A DNA stretch of 64,000 nt, taken from assembly GCA_037482215.1 (NCBI GenBank), contig CP148074.1:496001-560000 (forward strand), in the 5' to 3' direction. The stretch comes from Pseudomonas mendocina (GTDB lineage Bacteria > Pseudomonadota > Gammaproteobacteria > Pseudomonadales > Pseudomonadaceae). Positions 63,267 to 64,000 of the stretch are shown here, piece by piece. Under the pieces are notes generated by a model. That model was given only the letters and a program-made list of their open reading frames with translations. It searched no databases and was not told where the DNA came from. The translations under genes and the position numbers were made by a program. Every line of letters begins with the position of its first letter. Position 1 is the first letter of the stretch.

Positions 63267-64000
63267 ATGAGTGTATTGGTGACCGGCGCATCAGGCCTCG
63301 TCGGGCGCGCCCTTGTTGATCATCTGCTTACTGCTCCGGGCAGTAACGTCGTTGCGGCGTTGCGTACGCCAGTCAGTGATTGGTCTGTGCCGCAGCGGCA
63401 AATGGGTGATTTGGCCGGTGGAGAAGTCCCTGCCGGTCTGCTGGAGGGGATCGGCGTGGTCGTGCATCTGGCGGCCCGTGTGCATGTCATGAATGAAACC
63501 GCCAGCGACCCGTTGCAAGCCTTCCGCGCGGTCAATGTGCAGGGCACACACGCACTCTTGCAGGCCGCTGCCAAGGCGGGTGTACGTCGCTTTGTGTTTG
63601 TCAGTTCGATCAAGGTCAATGGCGAAAGCACCGACGCTCAGCCCTTCAGCGAAAGCGATCCCGCTAACCCGCAAGACCCTTACGGCCAATCTAAATGGGA
63701 AGCCGAACAGCTGGTTCAATCGTTCTGTGAAGAGCACAGCATGGAATGGGTCATCGTGCGTCCGCCGCTGGTGTACGGCGCGGGCGTGCAGGCCAACTTT
63801 TTGCGCTTGTTGCAAGCACTGGCCCGCAACCGTCCACTGCCGCTGGGGGCGCTACATAACCACCGTAGCCTGGTGGCGCTGGATAATCTGGTGAACTTTC
63901 TCAGCCTGTGCACAAGCCATCCGGCAGCAGCCAACGAGCTGTTTCTTATCAGCGACGGGCACGACCTCACAGTCGCCGAACTCACCCGGAAAATGCGTGC
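63267..64000 (+). CDS. NAD-dependent epimerase/dehydratase, N-terminal part
   Basis: Extended short-chain dehydrogenase running off the window end after 244 codons. Rossmann motif TGASGLVGRAL at the start, then VVHLAARVHVMNE, SSIKVNG and catalytic YGQSK (Tyr-x3-Lys). The sequence resembles UDP-glucose 4-epimerase/WbpV-type enzymes that precede O-antigen or lipid-linked sugar transferases. No good ribosome binding site before ATG 63267, yet the fold starts right there. Confidence 0.85.
   Translation, partial: MSVLVTGASGLVGRALVDHLLTAPGSNVVAALRTPVSDWSVPQRQMGDLAGGEVPAGLLEGIGVVVHLAARVHVMNETASDPLQAFRAVNVQGTHALLQAAAKAGVRRFVFVSSIKVNGESTDAQPFSESDPANPQDPYGQSKWEAEQLVQSFCEEHSMEWVIVRPPLVYGAGVQANFLRLLQALARNRPLPLGALHNHRSLVALDNLVNFLSLCTSHPAAANELFLISDGHDLTVAELTRKMR

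Overview
The window is chromosomal DNA of a Pseudomonas sensu lato species. The evidence is the complete glycine betaine to glycine demethylation cluster (gbcB/gbcA, dipeptidase-like gene, DUF5943 gene, dgcA, dgcB, two ETF-like genes, ltaE, glyA, soxBDAG, purU, fdhA), creBC/creD, glcB with an ACT-domain gene, actP/DUF485, GC-rich codon use and REP elements of the type GTGGGAGCGGC...GCCGC. The species cannot be fixed from sequence reading alone.

Layout. 1-180: tail of an MFS transporter. 312-23865: the glycine betaine block. GbcAB removes the first methyl group, DgcAB with the ETF-like pair takes dimethylglycine to sarcosine, and SoxBDAG oxidises sarcosine. GlyA, PurU and FdhA handle the released C1 units. 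A PAAR/zinc-metallopeptidase gene and a small exported-protein gene (13116-14784), which look like a type VI secretion effector and immunity pair, sit inside this block. soxA carries an in-frame TGA where the family has Trp. 23917-26485: Tat-exported phosphoesterase and a DUF2780 protein. 26844-30419: two paralogous DUF3391/HD-GYP proteins flanking a PlsC-type acyltransferase. 30457-36894: creB-creC, then CBS, unknown, OsmC and DUF2628 genes, then creD with a candidate iterated CreB site. 36991-40011: GST, actP and its DUF485 partner, and a small membrane protein. 40008-45157: an iron-starvation sigma factor, anti-sigma factor, TonB-dependent transducer and PepSY reductase set with a Fur-like box. 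45345-49300: TrhP-type U32 protein, DnaQ-like exonuclease and a CBS/DUF294 protein. 49577-55914: pgaABCD for poly-N-acetylglucosamine. 55974-58916: glcB and an ACT-domain regulator with an exceptionally long Shine-Dalgarno match.

58921-60335 has no credible gene. It holds five diverged tandem units of about 300 bp. Each has an exact DnaA box (TGTGGATAA) at a fixed 26 bp from a conserved block, further near-consensus DnaA boxes and A/T-rich tracts with TGATCA in most units. It is not next to dnaA or rpmH within this window, so a DnaA-titrating or otherwise origin-like locus is the most interesting reading. The window ends with rarD, nirK-nirV and the start of a sugar-nucleotide epimerase/dehydratase gene.

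All names come from recognising protein families by eye; no database search was run.
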